A DNA stretch of 64,000 nucleotides from Actinomadura sp. KC06. Its GTDB lineage: Bacteria > Actinomycetota > Actinomycetes > Streptosporangiales > Streptosporangiaceae. The notes under the pieces were generated by a model, which saw only the letters and a list, made by a program, of their open reading frames with translations, did no database searches and had not been told where the DNA came from. The translations under genes and the position numbers were made by a program. Of the stretch, positions 51,283 through 60,052 are shown piece by piece. The stretch spans positions 1 through 64,000 of the forward strand of contig NZ_SMKT01000007.1 in the NCBI RefSeq assembly GCF_004348735.1, written 5' to 3'. How positions within the stretch are numbered: position 1 is the first letter of the stretch; each line of letters opens with the position of its first letter.

Positions 51283-52062
51283 ATGCTCGTGCACACAGTC
51301 GGGGAGCTGCTGCGGCAGTGGCGCCACCACAGGCGCGTCAGCCAGCTCGATCTCGCTATCGCCGCCGACGTCTCGGCCCGCCATGTCAGCCTGGTCGAGA
51401 CCGGCAAGTCCAACCCGAGCGCCGACATGGTCCTCCGCCTCGCCGACCAGCTCGACGTCCCGTTGCGCGATCGCAACCGGCTCCTGCTCGCCGCCGGTTT
51501 CGCCCCCCGCTACACCGAACGGCCCCTTGAGGACGGCGCGCTCTCAGCCGCCAGCGACGCGATCGCAAGGGTGCTCCGCGCGCACGAGCCCTACCCGGCG
51601 CTGGTCTTCGACCGCCGATGGAACATCGTGATGACCAACCGCGCCATCGAACCGTTCCTCGAAGGCGTCGACCCCGACCTCCTGCGACCGCCCGTCAACC
51701 TCGTCCGCCTGGGGCTGGACCCGCGCGGGCTCGCTCCCCTGGTCGTCAACCTGGCCGACGTCCGCACGATGTTCCGCGCCCGGGTCGCCCGCCAGCTGGC
51801 CGCCGCCCCCGACCCCGGCCTCGCCGCCCTCTACGAGGAACTGCTGGGCCCCGCCCCCGAGGACGCACCAGGACGGTCGATCGAATCCGACGTCCTGATC
51901 CCGATGATCATCCGCTTCCGGGGGCGCGAACTGCGGCTCTTCTCCACCATCACCACCTTCGGCACCCCGATGGACATCACCCTCGACGAGGTGGCGATCG
52001 AGTCCTACTACCCGGCCGACTCCGAAACCGCCGCCTACTTCACGTCAGGGAGCAGGGACTAG
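51283..52062 (+). CDS. XRE regulator with MmyB-like ligand-binding domain
   Basis: 259 residues. The helix-turn-helix is RRVSQLDLAIAADVSARHVS and ETGKSNPSADMVLRLADQLD. The C-terminal MmyB-like PAS-type domain holds PALVFDRRWNIVMTNRAIEP and RLFSTITTFGTPMDITLDEV. Such regulators bind hydrophobic ligands. ATG 51283 is the start. It probably regulates the divergent SnoaL-like gene. Confidence 0.92.
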   Translation: MLVHTVGELLRQWRHHRRVSQLDLAIAADVSARHVSLVETGKSNPSADMVLRLADQLDVPLRDRNRLLLAAGFAPRYTERPLEDGALSAASDAIARVLRAHEPYPALVFDRRWNIVMTNRAIEPFLEGVDPDLLRPPVNLVRLGLDPRGLAPLVVNLADVRTMFRARVARQLAAAPDPGLAALYEELLGPAPEDAPGRSIESDVLIPMIIRFRGRELRLFSTITTFGTPMDITLDEVAIESYYPADSETAAYFTSGSRD

Positions 52063-52105
52063 GCAGGCCCGGCGGCCGCGGCCCGCTCGACCGCTCCGAT
52101 GTGAT

Positions 52106-52181
52106 GGAACGTTCCGGAATTTGCGATTCGGGCTATTGACTCTCCGCCGAATGTGTCCTTATCGTTCCGGCAACAGGAACG
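52106..52181 (+). promoter_or_regulatory. Promoter region with two GGAAC/GTTCC elements
   Basis: GGAACGTTCC (52106-52115) is a perfect palindrome. CGTTCC-ggcaaca-GGAACG (52163-52181) is a second, spaced inverted repeat sharing its half-sites. TTGACT (52136) and TATCGT (52160) may be -35/-10 with an 18-nt spacer. Together they fit a repressor- or activator-controlled promoter for the catabolic run, perhaps bound by the IclR protein at 55622. Confidence 0.5.
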
Positions 52182-52214
52182 ACGTATCGCTCAGCAGAAC
52201 GAAGGGTGCGATCA

Positions 52215-52694
52215 GTGGGCAGCGGGAACCTCGGGGCGGCGAGCGCCCTCATCGACAGGTACCTGCAGCTTTGCGAGGACCGGCGGCTGGACGAGGCGGG
52301 TGCGCTCCTCACTCCGGGCGCGCGGCTGGTGTTCCCCGGGAACCGGGTCTACGCCACGCTCCCGGAAATGGCCGCCGCGTCCGCCGGCCGGTACCGCTGG
52401 GTCCGGAAGGAGCGGGAGCGCTACTTCGAGGGCACCACGAACGGCGGCGCGAACGGCAGCGGGGACGGCGGCTCGAACGGCGGCGGCGCAATCGGGGGCG
52501 GCGCGCTGACGGTCACCTCGCTCGGCACCCTCTACGGCGAAGACCTGACCGGACGGCCCTTCTCGGGCGTGCGGTACGTGGACGTGTTCGTCCTGCGTGA
52601 CGGGCTGATCGCCGAGCAGCACGTGTACAACGACCTCGCGGTCGCCGGCATCGGAGCAGCGCCGGCGGCGGAGGAACCCGGGACGCCCGCCTGA
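52215..52694 (+). CDS. NTF2-like protein heading the catabolic run
   Basis: 159 residues. NTF2-like pattern SALIDRYLQLCEDRRLDEAG at the N-terminus and VRYVDVFVLRDGLIAEQHVY near the C-terminus, split by a flexible Gly/Asn/Ser-rich insert (NGGANGSGDGGSNGG). GTG 52215 is preferred over GTG 52206 because GAAGG lies at 9 nt. It lies 53 bp before the ABC binding-protein gene, in the same direction, and may be a dehydratase-, cyclase- or isomerase-like partner. Function unknown. Confidence 0.75.
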   Translation: MGSGNLGAASALIDRYLQLCEDRRLDEAGALLTPGARLVFPGNRVYATLPEMAAASAGRYRWVRKERERYFEGTTNGGANGSGDGGSNGGGAIGGGALTVTSLGTLYGEDLTGRPFSGVRYVDVFVLRDGLIAEQHVYNDLAVAGIGAAPAAEEPGTPA

Positions 52695-52747
52695 CGGGCG
52701 CACCTCGGCAAAGACCCTTGTCAACTCGTCCGATCGAGGTCCCGACC

Positions 52748-53872
52748 ATGAAGAGCACCCCCCGAACGAGCGCCGCCCGAACGAGCGCCGCCGCGCTCGC
52801 CGTGTCGACCGCCGCCGCGCTCGCGCTCACCGCCTGCGGCGGCGACTCCGGCGGCGACTCCGGCAACGAGATCACCGTCGCCTTCGCCGGGGCCGTCAAC
52901 GCCCCCAAGGAGGACGTCGCCACCTACGCGGTGGCCAAGGAACAGGGCTTCCTCGACAAGGAGAAGCTGAAGGTCAAGACCATCAACGCGGACGGGTCGT
53001 CCGCCGCGATCCAGGCGGTGACCTCGCGCAGCGCCGACATCACCGCGGCCGACGTGGGCTCCATCCTGGCCGCCAAGGAGAAGGGCGTGCCGATCAAGGC
53101 GATCGGCGGGCTCGTGCAGAACTGGCCGTGGCGGATCGCGGTGAAGCCGGACAGCCCGATCAAGTCCGGGACGGACCTCAAGGGCAAGAAGATCGGCGTG
53201 ATCAGCCTCGCGTCCGGCTCGGCCCCGTACGCGCGGGCGTTCGCCAAGGACGCGGGCCTGGACGGGCAGAAGGACATCGACCTGCTGCCGGTCGGCATCG
53301 GCACCCCGGCCGCGTCCGCGCTCAACACCGGCAAGGTGGACGCGCTGGCCCTGTACACCGCCCCGTACGCGGCGATCGAGAACTCCGGCACCAAGCTCAG
53401 GTACCTGCCGAACTCGGCCGCGTTCCAGGGCATCCGCTCGCTCACCTTCGCGGCGCGCGAGGACACGATCAAGAAGAAGAAGGACGCGCTGACCCGCTAT
53501 CTGCGGAGCGCCTACCAGGGGATCCTCTTCTCGTCCGTCCAGCCGAAGGGCGCGATGCAGATCGGGTTCAAGACGTTCCCGGCGATGCTGTCCGGCCAGT
53601 CGGCCGAGCAGCGGCTGACCGGCGACACCAGGGTGCTGCAGAGCTTCCTCGACAGCGCGACCCCGGCCCAGGGCGAGCCGGAGTCGTTCACCAACTGGGG
53701 CGCGATCAGCGACGCCGAGTGGACCAAGACCATGGCCTACACCAGGGCCGCCGGCCAGATCACCGAGGACATCCCGATCTCCGACGCCTGGGATCCGAGC
53801 CTGCTCCCGGCCGCCAACCAGTTCGACGGGGCGCAGGTGATCTCCAAGGCGAAGGCGTACGGCCCGAAGTAG
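52748..53872 (+). CDS. ABC transporter substrate-binding lipoprotein (SsuA/NMT1-like)
   Basis: 374 residues. Lipobox LTAC at about 29-32 with a classical signal (ALAVSTAAALALTACGGDSG). The NMT1/SsuA-like fold includes KEQGFLDKEKLKVKTINADG and GKKIGVISLASGSAPYARAF. This family binds taurine, sulfonates, pyrimidine precursors and aromatic compounds. The ATPase and permease genes follow, so it is the binding component of a complete importer. Confidence 0.92.
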   Translation: MKSTPRTSAARTSAAALAVSTAAALALTACGGDSGGDSGNEITVAFAGAVNAPKEDVATYAVAKEQGFLDKEKLKVKTINADGSSAAIQAVTSRSADITAADVGSILAAKEKGVPIKAIGGLVQNWPWRIAVKPDSPIKSGTDLKGKKIGVISLASGSAPYARAFAKDAGLDGQKDIDLLPVGIGTPAASALNTGKVDALALYTAPYAAIENSGTKLRYLPNSAAFQGIRSLTFAAREDTIKKKKDALTRYLRSAYQGILFSSVQPKGAMQIGFKTFPAMLSGQSAEQRLTGDTRVLQSFLDSATPAQGEPESFTNWGAISDAEWTKTMAYTRAAGQITEDIPISDAWDPSLLPAANQFDGAQVISKAKAYGPK

Positions 53873-53902
53873 CGGATCCGAAGATCGTCCGAAGGAGAGT
53901 TC

Positions 53903-54754
53903 ATGGCCAGCAGAACCCTCGGCCGGCGCCAGGCGGCCGCCCGGGCCGGGGCCCGCGCGGAGGCCAAGGCCCCGGCCGACGAGGGCTCCTGGATCGAGGT
54001 GGCCGGGCTGGAGAAGGTGTACCGGCCGCGCAGGTCGGAGCCGACGCACGCGCTGTCCGACATCGACTTCACGATCAAGCGCGGCGAGTTCGTCTCGGTC
54101 GTGGGCCCCTCGGGCTGCGGGAAGACGACCCTGCTGAAGATCCTGGCCGGGCTGATCCCGAAGACGGACGGGACGGTCCGGGTGGCCGGACGCGACGTCA
54201 GCGGCCCGCTGCCCGAGGTCGGGATGGTCTTCCAGGCGGCGACCCTGCTGCCGTGGCGGACGATCCTGCAGAACGTCATGGTCCCGGTCCAGGTGCAGCG
54301 GCTGAACGTCCGCGAGTACCGGGAGCGCGCCGAGGACCTGCTGAAGATGGTCGGCCTGGAGGACTTCGCGGGCAAGTACCCGCACGAGCTGAGCGGCGGC
54401 ATGCAGCAGCGGGCCGGCATCTGCCGGGCGCTGGTGCACAACCCGGCGGTGCTCCTGATGGACGAGCCGTTCGGCGCCCTGGACGCGATGACCCGCGAGT
54501 ACATGAACGTCGAGCTGCTGCGGATCTGGCGGGAGAGCGGGCAGACGATCGTGTTCGTCACGCACTCGATCTCCGAGGCGGTCTTCCTGTCCGACCGGGT
54601 CGTCGTGCTCAGCCCCCGGCCGGGCCGCATCGCCGAGATCGTCGACATCGACCTGGGCCGTCCGCGCGACCTCGGGATCGTGTCCTCGGACGCGGCCGGC
54701 GTCTACGTGAAGCGGATCCGCGAGCACTTCAGCGCCGCCGGCGTCATCGATTGA
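53903..54754 (+). CDS. ABC transporter ATP-binding protein (SsuB/TauB-like)
   Basis: 283 residues. Walker A GPSGCGKTTLLKIL, Q-loop MVFQAATLLPWRTILQNVMV, signature LSGGMQQRAGICRALV and Walker B VLLMDEPFGALDAMTREYMN are intact. The pattern belongs to the nitrate/sulfonate/taurine type. A 35-residue basic N-terminal extension precedes the domain. GAAGGAGA lies before ATG 53903. Confidence 0.95.
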   Translation: MASRTLGRRQAAARAGARAEAKAPADEGSWIEVAGLEKVYRPRRSEPTHALSDIDFTIKRGEFVSVVGPSGCGKTTLLKILAGLIPKTDGTVRVAGRDVSGPLPEVGMVFQAATLLPWRTILQNVMVPVQVQRLNVREYRERAEDLLKMVGLEDFAGKYPHELSGGMQQRAGICRALVHNPAVLLMDEPFGALDAMTREYMNVELLRIWRESGQTIVFVTHSISEAVFLSDRVVVLSPRPGRIAEIVDIDLGRPRDLGIVSSDAAGVYVKRIREHFSAAGVID

Positions 54755-54764
54755 CGAGGTCCCC

Positions 54765-55625
54765 ATGACATCGACGCAGAAGACAAAGAACACGTCCAAG
54801 AACACGGCCACCGCCCCGCCCGGACGGGCGAAGCTGCGCCGGATGCTCGACCCGCGGGAGCGGCCGGAGATCGTGCTGGTCCCGGCGGTCTTCGCGATCG
54901 TGATGCTCGGCTGGGAGTTCCTGGCCACGCCGCTCGGGATCGACGAGTACACCCTGCCGCGGCCGTCGCAGATCTACGAGTCGCTCGAAGGCCAGCTCAC
55001 CGACGGCCAGTTCTGGGGGCACCTGCGCGTGACCCTCCAGGAGGCGCTGTTCGGGTACGCGATCGGCGTCGGCGCGGCGATGCTGCTCGGCACGCTGATC
55101 TCGCAGATCCGGCTGGTCGAGCGGACCCTGATGCCGTACATCGTGGCGTTCCAGACCGTCCCGAAGGTGGCGCTGGCGCCGCTGTTCGTCGTCTGGTTCG
55201 GGTTCGGCATCAGCAGCAAGATCGTAATGGCCGCGGTCATCTCGTTCTTCCCGATGCTGGTCAACGTCATCGAGGGGCTCCGCTCGGCGGACGCCGACCG
55301 GATCCAGATGCTCACGGTGTTCGGCGCCGGACGGTTCCAGATCTTCCGCATGGTGCGGCTGCCCACCGCGGTGCCGTTCATCTTCGCCGGGCTCGACATC
55401 GGCATCGTGTTCGCGATCCTCGGCGCGGTCGTCGGCGAGTTCATCGGCGCCAAGGAGGGGCTCGGCTACCTTCTCCTGCAGAGCAACTTCAACTTCGACA
55501 TCGCCGGCATGTTCGCCGTCCTCGTGGTGCTCTCCGTGCTCGGGCTCATCGCGCACTTCCTCATCCGGCTCGCCCAGAGGCGCATCGCGTTCTGGGCGGA
55601 AGAGAACAGGGTGATCGGGGCGTGA
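54765..55625 (+). CDS. ABC transporter permease (SsuC/TauC-like)
   Basis: 286 residues. Six predicted helices, with the EAA loop VNVIEGLRSADADRIQMLTV ... FGAGRFQIFRMVRLPTAVPF. The N-terminal 30 residues are polar. Together with 52748 and 53903 it forms a whole importer. Its stop overlaps the IclR start (GTGA). Confidence 0.93.
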   Translation: MTSTQKTKNTSKNTATAPPGRAKLRRMLDPRERPEIVLVPAVFAIVMLGWEFLATPLGIDEYTLPRPSQIYESLEGQLTDGQFWGHLRVTLQEALFGYAIGVGAAMLLGTLISQIRLVERTLMPYIVAFQTVPKVALAPLFVVWFGFGISSKIVMAAVISFFPMLVNVIEGLRSADADRIQMLTVFGAGRFQIFRMVRLPTAVPFIFAGLDIGIVFAILGAVVGEFIGAKEGLGYLLLQSNFNFDIAGMFAVLVVLSVLGLIAHFLIRLAQRRIAFWAEENRVIGA

Positions 55626-56434
55626 CACAAGCGGAGACCAAGGAACCGACGCGTTCGGGCATCGCCCGCGCCCTCGCCGTGATCGACGCCATCGCCCGGT
55701 CGCCGCGGGCCCAGGGCGTCTCGGTGATCGCCCGGGAGACCGGCCTGTCCAAGGCGGTCGCGCACCGGATCCTGCGCGAGCTGGTCAACGGCCGGTTCCT
55801 GCGCTTCGACGAGACGACGAAGGTCTACCGGCTCGGGCCCGGCGCGCTGGGCATCGGGCTGGCCGCGATGCGCGAGCTGGACGTCCCGGCCATCGCGCAC
55901 CGCCACCTCGTCGCGCTGTCGGAGCGCACCGGGGAGACGACCACGCTCTCGCTGCGCCAGGGCTGGTCGCGGGTCTACGTCGACCAGGTGCTGTCGTCGC
56001 ACGAGATCCGCATGTCGGTCGCGCTCGGTTCCAGCCATCCGCTGCACGCGGGGTCGTCGTCCAAGGCGATCCTGGCGGCGCTGCCCGACGGCGAGGTCGA
56101 CGACTACGTCGCGCACCACAAGCTCGACAGCGTCACCGACGCCACCATCACGTCCGCGGACGCGCTGCGCGAAGAGATCGAGCGGATCCGGGCGCTCGGC
56201 TACGCGGTCAGCTCCGGGGAACGGCAGTCGGGCGCGGCGAGCGTCGCGGCGCCGATCTACGGCGCGGCCGGGCAGCCGATCGGCTCGATCTCGGTGTGCG
56301 GGCTGCAGGACATGTTCACCCGCAGCCGCAACAGGTCGCTCGGCGACCAGGTCATCGCGGCGGCCGCCGCGGTCTCCGCCGATCTGGGACGCCGCCCGCC
56401 CAGGTCCGAGCGCGACCCCGGGGACGTCGCATGA
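55622..56434 (+). CDS. IclR-family regulator
   Basis: 270 residues. The winged helix is SVIARETGLSKAVAHRILRE and the C-terminal IclR effector domain includes RVYVDQVLSSHEIRMSVALG and SIWSVCGL-like closing strands. It is inside the operon, translationally coupled to the permease gene, and is the obvious regulator of the run. GTG 55622 is the start. Confidence 0.94.
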   Translation: MTQAETKEPTRSGIARALAVIDAIARSPRAQGVSVIARETGLSKAVAHRILRELVNGRFLRFDETTKVYRLGPGALGIGLAAMRELDVPAIAHRHLVALSERTGETTTLSLRQGWSRVYVDQVLSSHEIRMSVALGSSHPLHAGSSSKAILAALPDGEVDDYVAHHKLDSVTDATITSADALREEIERIRALGYAVSSGERQSGAASVAAPIYGAAGQPIGSISVCGLQDMFTRSRNRSLGDQVIAAAAAVSADLGRRPPRSERDPGDVA

Positions 56435-56495
56435 CGCCCGCCGCCACACCGCCGCGGCGGCACTGATCGTGTCCAGATTTCACTTGGGGGAATGA

Positions 56496-57698
56496 ATGCA
56501 GGACGGTCCACTGCAGGGCCTGCGGGTCATCGACGCCTCGACCATCCTCGCCGGGCCGCTGTGCGCGCAGATCCTCGGCGACTTCGGCGCGGACGTCGTG
56601 AAGATCGAGCACCCGGTCGCCGGCGACGGGATGCGCGGGCACGGCAAGTCCAAGGACGGGACGCCGATCTGGTGGAAGGAGATCTCGCGCAACAAGCGGG
56701 GGCTCGCGCTGAACCTGTCCGCCCCCGAAGGCGCCGAGATCCTGCTCAGGCTGGCCGCGCGGTCGGACGTCCTGATCGAGAACTTCCGTCCGGGGACGCT
56801 GGAGCGCTGGGGCATCGGCCCGGACCGGCTGCACGAGGTGAACCCGAGCCTGATCATCGTCCGGGTCACCGGCTTCGGGCAGCACGGCCCGTACGCGGGA
56901 CGGGCCGGGTTCGGCACCCTCGCCGAATCGATGAGCGGGTTCGCGTACATGACCGGCGAGGCGGATGGGCCGCCGACGCTGCCCGCGTTCGGGCTCGCCG
57001 ACAGCCTCTGCGGGATCGCGGCCTCGTCCGCGACGGCGATGGCGCTGTGGCACCGCGACCGCGACCCGGAGCGGCGCGGCCAGGTCATCGACCTGAGCCT
57101 GCTGGAGCCGCTGATGACGGCGGTCGGCCCGGCGCCGACCGTGTACGACCAGCTCGGCGTGGTCGAGGAGCGGCACGGCAACCGGTCGACCAACAACGCG
57201 CCGCGCAACACCTACAAGACGGCGGACGGGCACTGGCTCGCGGTGTCGACCAGCGCGCAGCGGATCGCGGAGCGGGTGCTGCGCCTCGTCGGCCACCCCG
57301 AGGTGGTCGAGGAGCCGTGGTTCGCGACCGGCCACGGCCGCGCCGCGCACGCGGACCTGCTCGACAAGCTCGTCGGCGGCTGGATCGCCGAACGCACCCG
57401 CGCGGACGTCGTCGCGGAGTTCACCGACGCCGGAGCCGCGATCGCCCCCGTCTACAGCGCGGCGGACATCGTCAACGACCCGCACATCCGGGAGACGGAG
57501 ATGCTGACCAGCGTCCCCGACCCGGACTTCGGGCCGATGCTCATGCACAACGTGATGTGGCGGATGTCGCGCACACCGGGCCGGATCCGCTTCACCGGAC
57601 GGGCGCTCGGCGCCGACACCGACACGCTGCTCGTCGACGAGCTCGGCCTGGACCCGGCGGAGGTCGCGAGCCTGCGCGAACGCCGCATCGTGACCTGA
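56496..57698 (+). CDS. Class III (CaiB/BaiF) CoA-transferase
   Basis: 400 residues. GLRVIDASTILAGPLCAQIL, GDFGADVVKIEHPVAGDGMR and IENFRPGTLERWGIGPDRLH are family hallmarks, with the catalytic Asp most likely in FGLADSLCGIAAS, where the CaiB family carries its conserved D (about residue 167). It moves CoA between carboxylic acids. In the run it would activate a dicarboxylate or hydroxy acid before CitE-like cleavage. ATG 56496 follows GGGGGAATGA. Confidence 0.92.
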   Translation: MQDGPLQGLRVIDASTILAGPLCAQILGDFGADVVKIEHPVAGDGMRGHGKSKDGTPIWWKEISRNKRGLALNLSAPEGAEILLRLAARSDVLIENFRPGTLERWGIGPDRLHEVNPSLIIVRVTGFGQHGPYAGRAGFGTLAESMSGFAYMTGEADGPPTLPAFGLADSLCGIAASSATAMALWHRDRDPERRGQVIDLSLLEPLMTAVGPAPTVYDQLGVVEERHGNRSTNNAPRNTYKTADGHWLAVSTSAQRIAERVLRLVGHPEVVEEPWFATGHGRAAHADLLDKLVGGWIAERTRADVVAEFTDAGAAIAPVYSAADIVNDPHIRETEMLTSVPDPDFGPMLMHNVMWRMSRTPGRIRFTGRALGADTDTLLVDELGLDPAEVASLRERRIVT

Positions 57699-57741
57699 TG
57701 CCCGCAACCCCTACCGAAGGAATCCGGAGACAAGGCACCCA

Positions 57742-58599
57742 GTGACCACTCAACCAGCGACCGGACACCCCGACCCCCTTCTGGCGGCCGTGCTCGCCGG
57801 GGTGACCGTCTACGACCTCGCCCGCCCGATGTCCATCGGGATGCCGCAGTCGCCGAACCATCCCGCCTACTGGCACACGCTGCCGCGGCGGCACGGCGAC
57901 CGGACGCGTCCCGACGGGGGCTCGGCCGCCAACGACATGATCGTCACCGGCACCCACGTCGGGACGCACATCGACGCGCTGGCCCACGTGTCCCAGGACG
58001 GGCGGCTGCACGGCGGCGCGGACGCCGTCGCCGCCTGCCAGGGCGGCGGCTACCCCGAGCACGGCGTGCACACCATCGCGCCGATCGTGCGCCGAGGGGT
58101 GCTGCTGGACGTCCCGCGCGCGCTGGGCGAGGAGCACTGCGCGCCCGGATACGAGATCACGCCCGACGACCTGGACCGCACCGTCCGGCACCAGGGCACG
58201 GACGTCGGCGCCGGCGACGTCGCGCTCGTCCGCAGCGGCTGGGGACGGCTCTTCACCGACCCCGACCGGGACGCCTACATAGGCGCGAAGTCCGGCGTGC
58301 CCGGCGTGGGCGAGGCGGGCGCCCGCTGGCTGGCCGGCCGCGGCGTGCACGCAGCCGGCGCGGACACCATCGCCTTCGAGTGTCTGCCGCCGGGCCAGGG
58401 CCACAGCGTGCTGCCCGCGCACCGCGTGCTGCTGGTCGAGTCGGGGATCTACATCATCGAGACCCTCGACCTCGAAGAGATCGCGCGCGCGGGCGTCCAC
58501 GAGTTCACCTTCGTCCTGGCGCCGCTGCCGCTGGTAGGCGCGACGGGATCACCCGCCCGCCCGCTGGCCGTGGTGTCTTTGGAGCGTTCCGATGGCTGA
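57742..58599 (+). CDS. Cyclase-family (kynurenine formamidase-like) metal hydrolase
   Basis: 285 residues. The metal-binding THVGTHIDALAH motif sits at residues 71-82, with GMPQSPNHPAYWHTLPRRHG before and AGADTIAFECLPPGQGHSVL after. Family members hydrolyse formamides, isatin-type lactams or cyclise small substrates. It follows the CoA-transferase by 43 nt and overlaps the next gene by 8 nt. GTG 57742 is the start. Confidence 0.9.
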   Translation: MTTQPATGHPDPLLAAVLAGVTVYDLARPMSIGMPQSPNHPAYWHTLPRRHGDRTRPDGGSAANDMIVTGTHVGTHIDALAHVSQDGRLHGGADAVAACQGGGYPEHGVHTIAPIVRRGVLLDVPRALGEEHCAPGYEITPDDLDRTVRHQGTDVGAGDVALVRSGWGRLFTDPDRDAYIGAKSGVPGVGEAGARWLAGRGVHAAGADTIAFECLPPGQGHSVLPAHRVLLVESGIYIIETLDLEEIARAGVHEFTFVLAPLPLVGATGSPARPLAVVSLERSDG

Positions 58600-60052
58600 C
58601 CCGGACCTGGTCGCCGAGCCGGAGCTGGCGCGCCGGTTGGCGGATTTCGCCGCCGCGACGACGTTCGCGAGCCTGCCGGACGACGTCGTCGACAGCGTGC
58701 GCAAGCGCGTCCTCGACGTGATCGGGCTGTGCGTGGCGGCGCACCGGCTGGAGACGAGCGCGGCCGTGCTGGAGTACGTCCGGGATCAGGGCGGACGCCC
58801 GCAGGCCCACGCGATCGGCGGTGGCGCGGCCGTGCCCGCCCCCCTCGCGGCGCTGGCCAACGGGGTCCTGGCCCACTCCCTCGACTACGACGACACGCAC
58901 CTGCCGTCCGTGCTGCACCCGAGCGCCTCGGTCGTTCCCGCCGCGCTGGCCGCGGGCGAGCGAGCGGGCGCGTCCGGCCGCGACACGATCCGCGCGATCG
59001 CGGTCGGGCTGGAGGTCTGCGTCCGGCTGGGCATGGCCGGATACGACGCGCGGGCCGGCAACTCGACCTTCTTCGAGCACGGCCAGCACGCCACGTCCAT
59101 CTGCGGCGCGCTCGGCGGCGCCGTCGCCGCGGGCCTCCAGCTCGGCCTGGACGGCGACGGCCTGCTGGACGCCCTCGGCGTCGCCGCGTCGATGGCGTCC
59201 GGGCTCATCGAGGCCAACCGGACCGGCGGCACCGTGAAGCGCCTGCACTGCGGATGGGCCGCGCATTCGGCGGTCACCGCGGCCGAACTGGTCAGCCGCG
59301 GCTTCACCGGGCCCCCGACCGTCCTGGAGGGACGCTTCGGCTTCTTCCAGGCATTCCTGCGCGGCGAGTACGAACCGAAGGAGATCACCGAGGGACTCGG
59401 CACCGACTGGGCCGTCCCGGGCATCTTCTTCAAGCCCTACCCCGCGAACCATTTCACCCACGCCGCCGTCGACGCCGCCATCGCGCTCCGCGAGCAGGGC
59501 CTCGCGGCCGACCGCGTCGTGTCGCTGACGCTCGGCGTCCCCGCGCCCGTGATCCGCACGATCGGCCAGCCGATCGAGCTGAAGCGCGCCCCCGAGACCG
59601 GCTACCAGGCGCAGTTCTCCGGCCCGTACGCGGTCGTCGCCGGGCTGCTCGGCGGGGGCGGCCTCGGCGTCGGGCTCGGCGACTACACCGACGAGCTGGC
59701 CCGCGACCCGTACCGGCGCGAGCTGATGGCCAAGGTGGACGTGGTCGCCGACGACCAGGCGACGGAGATCTTCCCCATGCAGTTCCCCGCCGTCCTCACC
59801 GCCCGCGACGTGGACGGACGCGAATGGCGCCACGAGGTGCCCGTCAACCGGGGCGGCCCCGACCGTCCCGTCAGCGACGCGGAGCTGGAGCTGAAGTTCC
59901 GCGACAACACCAGCGGCCGGCTGTCCGAGGACGCCGCCGCCGAGACCGCCCGCCGCGTACGCGGGCTCGCCGACCTCGCGGACGTCGGCGACCTGCTCCG
60001 CCCCCTCGCGGATTTCCAGGACCGGGACACGAAGGAAGAGATCCATGGCTGA
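58592..60052 (+). CDS. MmgE/PrpD-family protein
   Basis: 486 residues. LADFAAATTFASLPDDVVDS at the N-terminus, GVLAHSLDYDDTHLPSVLHP as the family signature, and LHCGWAAHSAVTAAELVSRG further on. Family members are 2-methylcitrate dehydratase, cis-aconitate decarboxylase and iminodisuccinate epimerase. In this run a dehydratase or epimerase step on a carboxylate is likely. ATG 58592 overlaps the previous stop, and its own stop overlaps the next start. Confidence 0.92.
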   Translation: MADPDLVAEPELARRLADFAAATTFASLPDDVVDSVRKRVLDVIGLCVAAHRLETSAAVLEYVRDQGGRPQAHAIGGGAAVPAPLAALANGVLAHSLDYDDTHLPSVLHPSASVVPAALAAGERAGASGRDTIRAIAVGLEVCVRLGMAGYDARAGNSTFFEHGQHATSICGALGGAVAAGLQLGLDGDGLLDALGVAASMASGLIEANRTGGTVKRLHCGWAAHSAVTAAELVSRGFTGPPTVLEGRFGFFQAFLRGEYEPKEITEGLGTDWAVPGIFFKPYPANHFTHAAVDAAIALREQGLAADRVVSLTLGVPAPVIRTIGQPIELKRAPETGYQAQFSGPYAVVAGLLGGGGLGVGLGDYTDELARDPYRRELMAKVDVVADDQATEIFPMQFPAVLTARDVDGREWRHEVPVNRGGPDRPVSDAELELKFRDNTSGRLSEDAAAETARRVRGLADLADVGDLLRPLADFQDRDTKEEIHG

